Positions 16,904 through 25,097 of a stretch of 64,000 nucleotides of DNA are shown here, piece after piece (position 1 is the stretch's first letter; each line of letters starts with the position of its first letter). The stretch comes from Litorimonas sp. Its GTDB lineage: Bacteria; Pseudomonadota; Alphaproteobacteria; Caulobacterales; Maricaulaceae. The stretch lies in NCBI GenBank assembly GCA_029936425.1, contig JAPYSU010000001.1, positions 263,425 through 327,424 of the forward strand, given 5' to 3'. A model generated the notes under the pieces. That model saw only the letters and a list, made by a program, of their open reading frames with translations. It was not told the origin of the DNA and did no database searches. A program made the translations under genes and the position numbers.

Positions 16904-19537
16904 ATGAACACTGAAATGTCTGAAGACAGCTCTGATACCCCGGAAAAAACTTCTGAATTGGCCGAAAAGCCGCGTTCCAAAAGCCAAACGGGCGTCATGG
17001 TTGTCATGGGACTTATCATGTTCGCGGCTTCGTTGTTTTACATACGCCATGTGCTGCAAGACAATTCTATAAAACAAATTATCGAAAATTTGCAGTCCGT
17101 ATCTCCGCTCTCTATTTGCCTTGCAATTTTGGCAACTCTGGCCAGTTTTTTGGCCGTTTCAGCCTATGACTCACTTGCCCTTCGTTATTCGGGTAAGGTC
17201 ATTCCGTTGAAGAAAACGGTTTTCGCTTCTTTTTCCGCTTATGCTGTTTCTAATACGCTCGGTATGAGCGCTCTGACCGGGAATGCGGTCAGATATAGAT
17301 TATATTCCTCCCTGGGTCTGGAAGCTTTGGATGTGGCCGTTATAGGCTTTATTACGGCTCTTTTCGTTTTCGTCAGTGGGATGACCCTAACTGGACTCGG
17401 ACTATTATCCGACAGTGGATTGTTTGAGCAAATATTTCATTTACCGGTCTGGGCCTCCCTTTTACTGGGCGTGACCTCGGCAATTCTCGCCGCTCTTGGA
17501 CTGGCCTATCTGCTTAAAGGACCAGAGGCTTGGCGCTTAAAAGAAAAGTCACTGCCAAAGGAAGGAAACAGGCTCGTTTTTCTTCAATGGGGTGTTGGAA
17601 TTTTAGATTGGATTGCCGCCGCGGCCGTTTTATATTATTTATTGCCTCAAGGGACTGAATTAACCTTTCTTACCCTTATTCCCATATTTGTCGTGGCTCA
17701 CTTTATCGGCTCTATAAGCGGCCTTCCCGGCGGGATCGGTGTGTTTGAGGCTGTTTTTCTTCTACTGGTTCCGTCGGGAAGTGAAGTGTCCGTTGCGGGA
17801 GGGCTCGTCGCATATAGAGCCATATATTATGTCATGCCGCTTATTATTTCGGTGTTGGTTTTGGCGCTCCATCAAGGGCTAAAGTCAAAAGATAAGCTCA
17901 AGGCCGGAAGCGAAAAAACAACAGACTTTCTAGAAACAATTGCTCCGATTGTTTACGCAACCCTGACCTTCATTACGGGGTCAGTTATGTTAATTTCAGC
18001 GGCAACGCCGAACTTACTCCGGCATGTCCAATTTGTTTTGCAATTCCTCCCCGGGTCAGTTCTGGAACTATCTCACTTAGCGGCAAGTGCGGTAGGGACG
18101 CTTTTGCTTTTGGCGGCTTTAGGATTACGAAGACGGCTTCAAAATGCCTGCAGATTAGCCATTATTCTGTTTTTGATAGGGGCTGTAGTAACCTTCACAA
18201 AAGGCGGGGATATTCGAGGATCTGTTCTCATGATAGGTTTGGCTGGATGTCTTTATCTTTCTCGAGAGGCATTTTACCGGAAAGGCCGTCTGAGGGAGCT
18301 AAGGCTTTCCTTGCCAAGGCTAGGAGTTCTGCTCGGGGCTGGAGGTCTGGCGCTCTGGTCCGGCTTTTACGCCTATAGGAATAAAGATTATAGCAATGAT
18401 CTTTGGTGGACTTTTGCCCTTCAGGAAGATGCATCGCGATTTTTGCGTGCCGCCGCTTTGGTTGTCGCAATGCTACTTGTGTATTTTCTCTGGCGGCTTT
18501 TACAACCGGCTCCCGCCGAGAGCCGGCCAAATCTATCCGAAGACGTATTGGAAAAAGTTCGCGCCGCAATTGCCGGGGCAGAGGACTCTACGCCCGAAGC
18601 CAATCTTGCCCTCATAGGGGATAAGCAGTTTCTATTTTCGGATTCGGGTCAATCTTTTATTATGTATGGGGTCGTGGGCCGAAATTGGGTCGCGATGGGA
18701 GAACCCGTCGGATTGGAGTCAGAACGCAAAGAGCTCATGTGGAAGTTTAGACATTCAGCCGATCTCTGGGACGCCTGGCCGAGTTTTTATTCGATTAGGG
18801 GGCGGCACCTCACTGATTTCATTGATTTAGGTCTTACGGTGCAAAAAATAGGAGAGTTGGCTCTCGTCCCCATAGAAGGATATACTCTGGAAGGGAGCTC
18901 GAAATCCCGTTTTCGTCAGACAAGAAATCGGGCGATCCGGGATGGGTGCACATTTGAAGTTATTTATCCCGCCGCAGACTCGCCAGAAATGGATCGTTTG
19001 GAGATCATCTCCCGTGAGTGGTTGAAGGCCCATCACGGCAAAGAAAAAGGATTTTCTCTGGGGCGTTTTGATCGAAAAACCCTGGACGGAGCGCCTATTG
19101 CCATTGTCCGAAAGGAGGAACAAATTGTAGCCTTTGCAAACCTGTGGATGACGCCGGACAAATCCGAAGTCTCGCTCGATTTAATGCGTCATATTGATGT
19201 AGGTGTGAACGGATTAATGGATTTTCTATTTGCGGAAATGATGTTGTGGGGCGGGGCGCAAGGATATCAGTATTTCAGCCTCGGTTTGGCGCCGCTTTCC
19301 GGATTGGAGGCGCATAAACTTGCCCCTCTCATGTCAAAAATTGGCGCTATGATATTTAAGCACGGCGGAAGATTTTACAGTTTTGCAGGCCTTAGAGCTT
19401 TCAAGGAGAAATTTAATCCGGAATGGCACCCTGTGTATCTGGCGGCCCCGAGTCAGTTGGTAATCCCTAAAGCCCTCGGCAATTTGACCTTGCTAAATAG
19501 TGGAGGAATTTTGGGCCTTATTCAAAGAGAAGCCTAA
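16904..19537 (+). CDS. mprF: Bifunctional lysyl-phosphatidylglycerol synthase/flippase (MprF/LpiA)
   Basis: An 877-residue inner-membrane protein. The first two-thirds contains about fourteen membrane helices, with the flippase signature 'GSISGLPGGIGVFEAVFL'. The C-terminal ~300 residues form the cytoplasmic aminoacyl transferase domain (DUF2156) with 'SIRGRHLTDFIDLGL', 'SRFRQTRNRAIRDGC', 'LDLMRHID-GVNGLMDFLF' and 'YFSLGLAPLSGL'. It transfers lysine from Lys-tRNA to phosphatidylglycerol and moves the product across the membrane, lowering surface negative charge and giving resistance to cationic peptides and acid. In rhizobia this is LpiA. The convergent neighbour encodes the matching hydrolase; their 3' ends overlap by four bases. 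Confidence 0.95.
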   Translation: MNTEMSEDSSDTPEKTSELAEKPRSKSQTGVMVVMGLIMFAASLFYIRHVLQDNSIKQIIENLQSVSPLSICLAILATLASFLAVSAYDSLALRYSGKVIPLKKTVFASFSAYAVSNTLGMSALTGNAVRYRLYSSLGLEALDVAVIGFITALFVFVSGMTLTGLGLLSDSGLFEQIFHLPVWASLLLGVTSAILAALGLAYLLKGPEAWRLKEKSLPKEGNRLVFLQWGVGILDWIAAAAVLYYLLPQGTELTFLTLIPIFVVAHFIGSISGLPGGIGVFEAVFLLLVPSGSEVSVAGGLVAYRAIYYVMPLIISVLVLALHQGLKSKDKLKAGSEKTTDFLETIAPIVYATLTFITGSVMLISAATPNLLRHVQFVLQFLPGSVLELSHLAASAVGTLLLLAALGLRRRLQNACRLAIILFLIGAVVTFTKGGDIRGSVLMIGLAGCLYLSREAFYRKGRLRELRLSLPRLGVLLGAGGLALWSGFYAYRNKDYSNDLWWTFALQEDASRFLRAAALVVAMLLVYFLWRLLQPAPAESRPNLSEDVLEKVRAAIAGAEDSTPEANLALIGDKQFLFSDSGQSFIMYGVVGRNWVAMGEPVGLESERKELMWKFRHSADLWDAWPSFYSIRGRHLTDFIDLGLTVQKIGELALVPIEGYTLEGSSKSRFRQTRNRAIRDGCTFEVIYPAADSPEMDRLEIISREWLKAHHGKEKGFSLGRFDRKTLDGAPIAIVRKEEQIVAFANLWMTPDKSEVSLDLMRHIDVGVNGLMDFLFAEMMLWGGAQGYQYFSLGLAPLSGLEAHKLAPLMSKIGAMIFKHGGRFYSFAGLRAFKEKFNPEWHPVYLAAPSQLVIPKALGNLTLLNSGGILGLIQREA

Positions 19538-20193
19538 GACGCGGCGGATGAATTTAGAATCAATTCTATGAGTCGATCATAATCTTTATTGAAATCATGG
19601 CCGCCCGGCAAAGTTATAATCTTAAGAGTTTTACTCTCTTTCAGACTTTCACTTGGCCCAATGAAATCGTCTTCACCTCTAAGATAAAGAACGGGAACTG
19701 TTAGAGAGAGCCGAGAAATTTCTGCCGCCGTGTTCAAGGCGTCTGACGTCCACAGATTGACCCAACTGCGAAATGAAAACTCGAAATCTGCCTGGGCCGG
19801 CGGAGCTAAGAGCACAACGCGGTCAATTCGCTTAATGAGGTGCGGAGGCAACAAATTGGCTGCAAAAGGCAAAGTGCCTGCTCCGAATGAAAACCCGATT
19901 AACAGAAATCGATCCTTGGGATTGGATTTCAGTCGGCGATTTAATTGACGCTGTATATCTTTTGCCATTCCTTTCGGTGATCTGGCCGTCCAGAAATAGT
20001 TTAGAGACCGAATACGAAGTGTTGTAATGCCTTTCTCTGATAGTTTCTTGGACAGGGTGTTGGCTAGGCTCGTTTTCAACCCATCCCCTGAAAGAAATAA
20101 TGCAAAACAGTTCTGAGGATTGGAGCCGGCTTTATAGGTTTGCGAAACAATCCCGGGCTTTTCAAAAGACGGAAAGCCAAAATTCATATTCAT
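19534..20193 (-). CDS. AcvB/VirJ-type alpha/beta hydrolase
   Basis: A 219-residue protein matching the VirJ/AcvB domain: 'FALFLSGDG', 'LRIRSLNYFWTARSPKGMA-DI', nucleophile elbow 'LIGFSFGAGTLPFAANLLP', 'VVLLAPPAQADFEFSFRSWVNLW', then 'PVLYLRGEDDFIGP' (acid) and 'LPGGHDF' (histidine). AcvB of Agrobacterium and Rhizobium tropici hydrolyses lysyl-phosphatidylglycerol and is encoded downstream of lpiA. Here the gene is convergent with mprF instead. Only one hydrolase domain is present and no signal peptide is visible, unlike the exported AcvB/VirJ proteins, so the cellular side on which it acts is uncertain. Confidence 0.85.
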   Translation of the reverse strand: MNMNFGFPSFEKPGIVSQTYKAGSNPQNCFALFLSGDGLKTSLANTLSKKLSEKGITTLRIRSLNYFWTARSPKGMAKDIQRQLNRRLKSNPKDRFLLIGFSFGAGTLPFAANLLPPHLIKRIDRVVLLAPPAQADFEFSFRSWVNLWTSDALNTAAEISRLSLTVPVLYLRGEDDFIGPSESLKESKTLKIITLPGGHDFNKDYDRLIELILNSSAAS

Positions 20194-20202
20194 CTTACGA
20201 AA

Positions 20203-21255
20203 TCAAATCGAAGCAACAGAGGATCGTTTAAAGAGTTCGTGATCCATGACTTTGGTGACTTGGGCCGTATTAGGGTCAGCGATGGACTTAAGCAGGCTTT
20301 GCGCGGCCCATTCTCCGTAAGTATGGAGTGGTTGTTTGATTGTTGTAAAGGGCGGTACAAACATTTTGGAAAGATCCGCGCCATCAAAACCGGCGACAGA
20401 CAAATCTTGCGGCACATTGAAACTTAAATGCCTGGCGCAAGATATAACGCCCGCCGCCATATAGTCATTACCCGCGAAAATGGCCGTCGGAGGGTCGTCT
20501 CGTTCCAACAGAATTTTGCCGGCTGCATAGCCGGATTCAAAGGAAGACTCTCCTCGGGTGTACAGGAAATTCTCACGGGGCAAGCCGGCTTCATCCATTG
20601 CGGATTTCAGTCCTTCACCCCGTTTATTTGCCATACTGTGCTGCTCTCTCAGACTGACATAGCCGATCCTTTTGTGCCCCATATTGATGAGGTGACGGCC
20701 CATTTCCAATCCAGCGGCAAAGTCATCGATCCCGACTTTGCTAACAGCAAGCTTCAAAGCCGAGATGTCCAGAACAGATTCGACCAGGACAGCTTTCAGC
20801 CCCGCGCTCAATATAGATTGAATAAGGTCTAAATCCTCAGATAACGGCGGGAGGAGGATAAAACCGTCCACGACACGGCGCTCAATCATTTTATTAACAT
20901 GGAGACGTGTCTCGGTAGCCGCGAGAGGCTCGAGCAGCAGTTTATAAGAGTTCTCCCGGCAGACAGGTAGAATGCCTTCCAGAATTCCGGTCAGAAATTC
21001 CGAGGAAGGCGGTTCATAAACAACAGCCAGGCTGTAACTTCTTTGGCCCCGCAGCTGTCTGGCGGCCATGTTAGGCTTGAACTCCAGTTCCGCAATCGCG
21101 CTCTCTACTTTTTTAAGCGTGCGCGCGGATACATTGGGCTCTCTGTTCACCACCCTCGAGACAGTTTTCATTGATACGCCCGCAAGTTGGGCAACGGTTT
21201 TCAATGTAACCGTTTTTGGGCGTTCGGGCTTATGGACAGGATCTTGTAGGGTCAT
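20203..21255 (-). CDS. LacI-family transcriptional regulator (with GH3 gene)
   Basis: A 350-residue LacI/GalR repressor. The N-terminal HTH and hinge read 'TLKTVAQLAGVSMKTVSRVVNREPNVSARTLKKVESAI' in two parts (residues ~18-55), followed by the periplasmic-binding-protein-like sugar domain: 'GFILLPPLSEDLDLI', 'GHKRIGYVSL', 'PPTAIFAGNDYMAAGVI', 'DLSVAGFDGADLSKMFVPPFTTIKQPL'. Its start lies inside the end of the upstream GH3 gene (26-base overlap), so the two are co-transcribed. It is the likely repressor or sensor of the beta-glucan locus, binding a breakdown sugar (inference). Confidence 0.93.
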   Translation of the reverse strand: MTLQDPVHKPERPKTVTLKTVAQLAGVSMKTVSRVVNREPNVSARTLKKVESAIAELEFKPNMAARQLRGQRSYSLAVVYEPPSSEFLTGILEGILPVCRENSYKLLLEPLAATETRLHVNKMIERRVVDGFILLPPLSEDLDLIQSILSAGLKAVLVESVLDISALKLAVSKVGIDDFAAGLEMGRHLINMGHKRIGYVSLREQHSMANKRGEGLKSAMDEAGLPRENFLYTRGESSFESGYAAGKILLERDDPPTAIFAGNDYMAAGVISCARHLSFNVPQDLSVAGFDGADLSKMFVPPFTTIKQPLHTYGEWAAQSLLKSIADPNTAQVTKVMDHELFKRSSVASI

Positions 21256-23713
21256 CTGATGTTTCTATAGACGCCTTATGCAATGAAATTTGCGCTTTTG
21301 AAAGGCTCGTTATTTCGAATGGGACATCGACCTCTTCAGGGTTTAATCCATCACGTGTGAAACAGGCGAGAGGAATTTCTGATTCTGTCCAGTTGCCCAA
21401 GGGGAGATTTCTTATAATATCTGACACATCAATCTCGCTTTCACACGCATTCCCGCATCCTATTCGAATAAGCAGAGGTTCGCTTGGCCGTTCGTCCAGT
21501 CTCCACTTAACCCGCAACACATTGCCGCCGGCTTGTGTCAGGTCAATCGGACGAGGGCTTCTTACGCTCAGGCTTCCTTCTCCGGTCCAGATGATCTCGC
21601 GTGAGTCTTCTTGGGCTCTATAATCTACGCCTTTGATTTTTACTAATCCACCTAAACTTGATGCGGACAGCGACTCTACCCGCGTATTGGCGTTAGAACT
21701 ATCCCCAAGATAGAGTGAGAATGGCTCCGCCGCACCGCCTCTATTTACGATATCGCCGGTGAAAATTTTCTCGGGGGAGCTGACACCCGAGGTTTCAGGC
21801 AGAGCAGGCAACTGCCCGTTATCGCCATAGGACAGACCATATCCGAACGGGAATAAAACGCCTTTATCACTGCTGGAATCAATGGGCGTTCCTAGCCCGT
21901 CTGCAGGCCAGGAAAAAGACAAACGCCCGGCAAAGTCGTGTCGAACTTGCCCTTGGTCATCGGCGACCAATACATCGGCAACGCCGCCGCCTTCGGTCCC
22001 GGGCAGCCAGCCAACAACAAACGCATCAGAGGCGTTTAAATGGGGGTTAACCCAGAGCGGACGCCCTGTCAGGAAGACTGAAACAACGGGAATTCCCTGA
22101 TCTTTTAACTCGCGCAGTAAGGTTATGTTCTCACCTGTCTCGAATTCGTAAACCAGATCAGAAACATCTCCGAAAAACTCTGCATAAGGCTGTTCTCCGA
22201 ATACGACGATGGCAATATCCGGTTTTTCAGAGAAATTGCCATCTGGCGAAAGAACTGCTCTACCCCCTTGCGCCGAGAGCGCTTTTTCAAGTCCCGAATA
22301 AATAGTTTCGCCCGTTTCGAAAATACTGTTTTCATTATTGTCCCCTTGCCAGTTCAACGTCCATCCACCCGTTTGCTGCTGCATGGAATTGGCTCCGCTA
22401 CCTGTGACCATAACGGTAGGCCGGCCTCGGAGAGGAAGTAGGTTGTCTTCATTTTTGAGAAGAACCAAAGACTGCCTGACGGCCCGCCGGGCAATCTCGC
22501 GGTGTTCTTTGGCTCCAAGAGCTCCGATATTTGTGCTGGCGCGAGTTGAAGGCAGGCCCGCTTCAAACAATCCGGAGCGGATTTTAACTTTCAAAATCCG
22601 CAGAACGGCTTCGTCCAGTCGTGCCTGCGGAATTTCCCCCGATTTCACTTGTTCAAGTAGGGAGTCGTACAGGCCGCGCCAACTATCCGGCGCCATATAC
22701 ATATCTATACCGGCCAATAAAGCCTGGGCGCAGTTCGTTGCGGTGCAGCCGGGAATTTCAGCGTGGCCATTCCAGTCTCCGACAACAAATCCGGTAAACC
22801 CTAAATCGCCTCGTAAAATATCGGTCAACCACGTTTTGGAACCATGCATTTTTTCGCCGTTAATACTGGAAAAAGACGCCATAACGGCTTGCACGCCCGC
22901 GTCTATAGCCGGTTCATATCCCGCTCCATGCAAAGCAAGTAACTCCGCTTCGTTTCCGAGTGTATCCCCCTTATCAATACCAAACTGTGTGCCTCCGTCG
23001 CCGATGAAATGCTTGGCTGTCGCCATCACATTGTCTTTTTTAAGGAAGTCACTGGTGCCCGGCTGGCCTTGTAATCCCTCGACCATGGATTTGGCATATT
23101 TGGCCACAATTTCGGGGTTTTCGGAATAGCTTTCATAAGCCCGGCCCCATCTGTCATCCTGAGCAACAGCCAAAGTTGGCGCAAATGTCCAATCCAGACC
23201 GGTGGCGCGAATTTCGCGCGCCGTTACGTCTCCGATCTCTCTCATCAAGGCCGGATTATGAGTGGCTCCGAGGGCCGAATTGTGAGGGAAAATAGTCGCG
23301 GACTGTAAATTATTATGCCCATGAACGGCGTCTGTTCCCCAGAGGAGAGGAACGCCCACACCGCCATCTGATGTGTCTGTGGAGGCTGTCCAGAAAGAAT
23401 CGGCCAAGGCGATCCAGTCCTCTTCTGGCGCTATCTTTCCGCCGCCGGGCGCGGAGTTTCCGCCGTTTAAGACGGAACCTAGATTATAGTGTTTCGCTTC
23501 TTCGGGGGTAACGGAGGCAATGTCGGCTTGTAGAACCTGACCAACCTTTTCTTCGAGCGTCATTTTCTCAACTATTTCGGCGGCGCGGGCCTCAATGCTT
23601 TGGCTGGAGACGGTTTCAGGGCTAGGGGAAGAGCTGGACTGCAGGCCACCCGCTGAACATCCGATGAGGAGAAATCCGAGTGAGAGGCCCAAAACTGGCT
23701 TGAAACTGTTCAT
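21230..23713 (-). CDS. GH3-family exo-beta-glucosidase, lipoprotein
   Basis: An 827-residue glycoside hydrolase family 3 enzyme with a lipoprotein signal (L-I-G-C, Cys19), so it is probably anchored in the outer membrane or facing the periplasm. The GH3 N-terminal barrel carries 'KHFIGDGGT' (residues ~234-242) and the nucleophile aspartate D313 in 'VVGDWNGHAE'. The (alpha/beta)6 domain with 'VLLKNEDNLLPL' follows. The C-terminal ~170 residues form an extra beta-domain like that of ExoP-type exo-1,3/1,4-beta-glucanases. It would release glucose from beta-glucan oligomers produced by the GH16 enzyme encoded at 29773. Transcribed divergently from the second LacI gene across a region rich in GACAA half-sites. 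Confidence 0.94.
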   Translation of the reverse strand: MNSFKPVLGLSLGFLLIGCSAGGLQSSSSPSPETVSSQSIEARAAEIVEKMTLEEKVGQVLQADIASVTPEEAKHYNLGSVLNGGNSAPGGGKIAPEEDWIALADSFWTASTDTSDGGVGVPLLWGTDAVHGHNNLQSATIFPHNSALGATHNPALMREIGDVTAREIRATGLDWTFAPTLAVAQDDRWGRAYESYSENPEIVAKYAKSMVEGLQGQPGTSDFLKKDNVMATAKHFIGDGGTQFGIDKGDTLGNEAELLALHGAGYEPAIDAGVQAVMASFSSINGEKMHGSKTWLTDILRGDLGFTGFVVGDWNGHAEIPGCTATNCAQALLAGIDMYMAPDSWRGLYDSLLEQVKSGEIPQARLDEAVLRILKVKIRSGLFEAGLPSTRASTNIGALGAKEHREIARRAVRQSLVLLKNEDNLLPLRGRPTVMVTGSGANSMQQQTGGWTLNWQGDNNENSIFETGETIYSGLEKALSAQGGRAVLSPDGNFSEKPDIAIVVFGEQPYAEFFGDVSDLVYEFETGENITLLRELKDQGIPVVSVFLTGRPLWVNPHLNASDAFVVGWLPGTEGGGVADVLVADDQGQVRHDFAGRLSFSWPADGLGTPIDSSSDKGVLFPFGYGLSYGDNGQLPALPETSGVSSPEKIFTGDIVNRGGAAEPFSLYLGDSSNANTRVESLSASSLGGLVKIKGVDYRAQEDSREIIWTGEGSLSVRSPRPIDLTQAGGNVLRVKWRLDERPSEPLLIRIGCGNACESEIDVSDIIRNLPLGNWTESEIPLACFTRDGLNPEEVDVPFEITSLSKAQISLHKASIETSDDPTRSCP

Positions 23714-23779
23714 ATTAACCCCGAAGATTTTAAAGACGTCAAAAGACGACTTGGTTTTTATATAATATTTGTCCTGTTA

Positions 23780-23835
23780 TTGTCTAAATATGGACAATGT
23801 CAATGTCATATGGACAATTTCGGTATGGACAAATT
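23780..23835. promoter_or_regulatory. Operator-like repeats between GH3 and LacI genes
   Basis: An 18-bp inverted repeat with arms TTGTC and GACAA lies at 23780-23797. The sequence TATGGACAA is repeated three times on the plus strand (about 23789, 23809 and 23824). A minus-strand TTGACA (23803-23798) sits among them and could be the GH3 promoter -35. The same GACAA/TTGTC half-sites recur upstream of the TonB receptor gene at 24969-24981 and 25011, which suggests a common regulator, most simply the LacI protein encoded at 23896. Confidence 0.55.
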
Positions 23836-23895
23836 CCGTAAAACCCTTCACCAAGCGGATCAGGGAAGTCTTTTCACTTCAATTGAGAGGTCATT

Positions 23896-24912
23896 GTGGC
23901 AACAATATCGGAAGTGGCAGAGCGGGCAGGTGTGTCCGTCAAGACAGTTTCGCGTGTGATGAACAATTATGAGCACATCAGCGCCAAGACCCGAAAAAAA
24001 GTGCGTCTTGCGATGGATGAGCTCAGCTACGCTCCAAGTTCCATTGCCCGTCAGATGCGTCTGGGGGACCCCCAAAGTATAGGGATGCTTTATGGCGATC
24101 CGGGCAGCGGATATCAGGCCCGACTTAATCATGCTGTTTTGAAAGCCTGTTCCGATGCGCGGCGATATTTGGCTGTAGAGTTGTTTGAGGAACATGATCC
24201 TGAATGGCGCCGTCAAGTGGAAGCCTTTCTTGACCGCACGAAAGTCCAGAACCTTATTCTTGTTCCGCCGATGTGCGATTCAACCGAACTTCATAAACTT
24301 CTGCAGGAACGGGGCGTAAGAACGGTTTTAATTTCACCGTCCCGTCAGATCTCCGGCTCGAGTTCCATCGCTATGGATGACAGGCTTGCGGCTATGGAAA
24401 TGACTAAATATATCATAGGTTTAGGTCATAAGCGCATAGGGCATATAGTTGGACATCCGGGGCATGTAGCGGCGCTGCTGCGTCGTCAGGGGTTTGAAGA
24501 GGCCCTGGTCAATGCCGGGCTTGAGGTGAGGCAAGACTTTGTCGTCGGGGCCGGCAGCTTCTTTTTTAAAGACGCACTGGCCTGCGCCGAGAAAATGCTG
24601 ACCGCAGAAAATCGCCCGACAGCTATTTTTGCGTCTAATGATGAAATGGCGGCGGCTGTTATCATGGTGGCGAATCGTCTAGGGATCAGCGTCCCGGAAG
24701 AACTGTCTGTGGCAGGGTTCGATAATACATCCATATCACAAACCATGTGGCCTGAACTGACAACTGTGGCTCAGCCCTTTGAAGCGATTGCGCGGGAGGC
24801 GGTCAGGCTCGTGAGTGATGATGTCAAACGTGATTTGACGGTTTCGGCCACGAGAGTATTGCCGCATGAGATACTGTATAGGGGATCTACCGGACCGGCA
24901 CCTAAGGAATAA
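23896..24912 (+). CDS. LacI-family transcriptional regulator (upstream of TonB receptor)
   Basis: A 338-residue LacI-type regulator starting at a GTG behind GAGAGG. The HTH/hinge begins immediately: 'ATISEVAERAGVSVKTVSRV' then 'MNNYEHISAKTRKKVRLAM'. The sugar-binding domain shows 'IGMLYGDPGSGYQARL', 'LGHKRIGHIVGHPGH', 'RPTAIFASNDEMAAAVI' and 'ELSVAGFDNTSISQTMWPELTTVAQP'. It is divergent from GH3 and 185 bases upstream of the receptor gene, with operator-like palindromes on both sides, and is the best candidate regulator of the beta-glucan genes. Confidence 0.93.
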   Translation: MATISEVAERAGVSVKTVSRVMNNYEHISAKTRKKVRLAMDELSYAPSSIARQMRLGDPQSIGMLYGDPGSGYQARLNHAVLKACSDARRYLAVELFEEHDPEWRRQVEAFLDRTKVQNLILVPPMCDSTELHKLLQERGVRTVLISPSRQISGSSSIAMDDRLAAMEMTKYIIGLGHKRIGHIVGHPGHVAALLRRQGFEEALVNAGLEVRQDFVVGAGSFFFKDALACAEKMLTAENRPTAIFASNDEMAAAVIMVANRLGISVPEELSVAGFDNTSISQTMWPELTTVAQPFEAIAREAVRLVSDDVKRDLTVSATRVLPHEILYRGSTGPAPKE

Positions 24913-24968
24913 ATCCCCTGCCTGGGCAATAATTCTATAGCTGACTGTGCCTTTTAAGTCACAAGAAA

Positions 24969-25026
24969 GACAAAAATTGTCCTTTTTGTGACTTATCATT
25001 GACATTGATAGACAATTTTGTAGGGT
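24969..25026 (+). promoter_or_regulatory. Promoter and operator candidates of the beta-glucan TonB receptor
   Basis: GACAA-AAA-TTGTC (24969-24981) is a 13-bp palindrome whose half-sites match those upstream of GH3. A -35-like TTGACA (24999-25004) and TAGGGT (25021-25026) with 16 bases between them form a plausible promoter; a further GACAA lies between them at 25011-25015, where bound repressor would block RNA polymerase. Confidence 0.5.
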
Positions 25027-25059
25027 TTATTTCTGAATATTGATAAAGGCAGAGTGCAG

Positions 25060-25073
25060 TGACAGCGCTGTCA
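25060..25073. promoter_or_regulatory. LacI-type operator palindrome
   Basis: TGACAGCGCTGTCA is a perfect 14-bp palindrome with a central CG, the classic shape of LacI/GalR operators. It lies about 25 bases upstream of the receptor start codon and downstream of the predicted promoter, a position expected for repression. It differs from the GACAA sites, so the two LacI proteins may each have their own operator. Confidence 0.65.
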
Positions 25074-25097
25074 AGATAAAGTAAACAGGGGATTACA

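Noticed and set aside
22338..23129. 263-residue plus-strand frame inside the GH3 gene
   Set aside because: It is antisense to a clear GH3 enzyme, has low-complexity Ser/Pro/Arg composition and no ribosome site.
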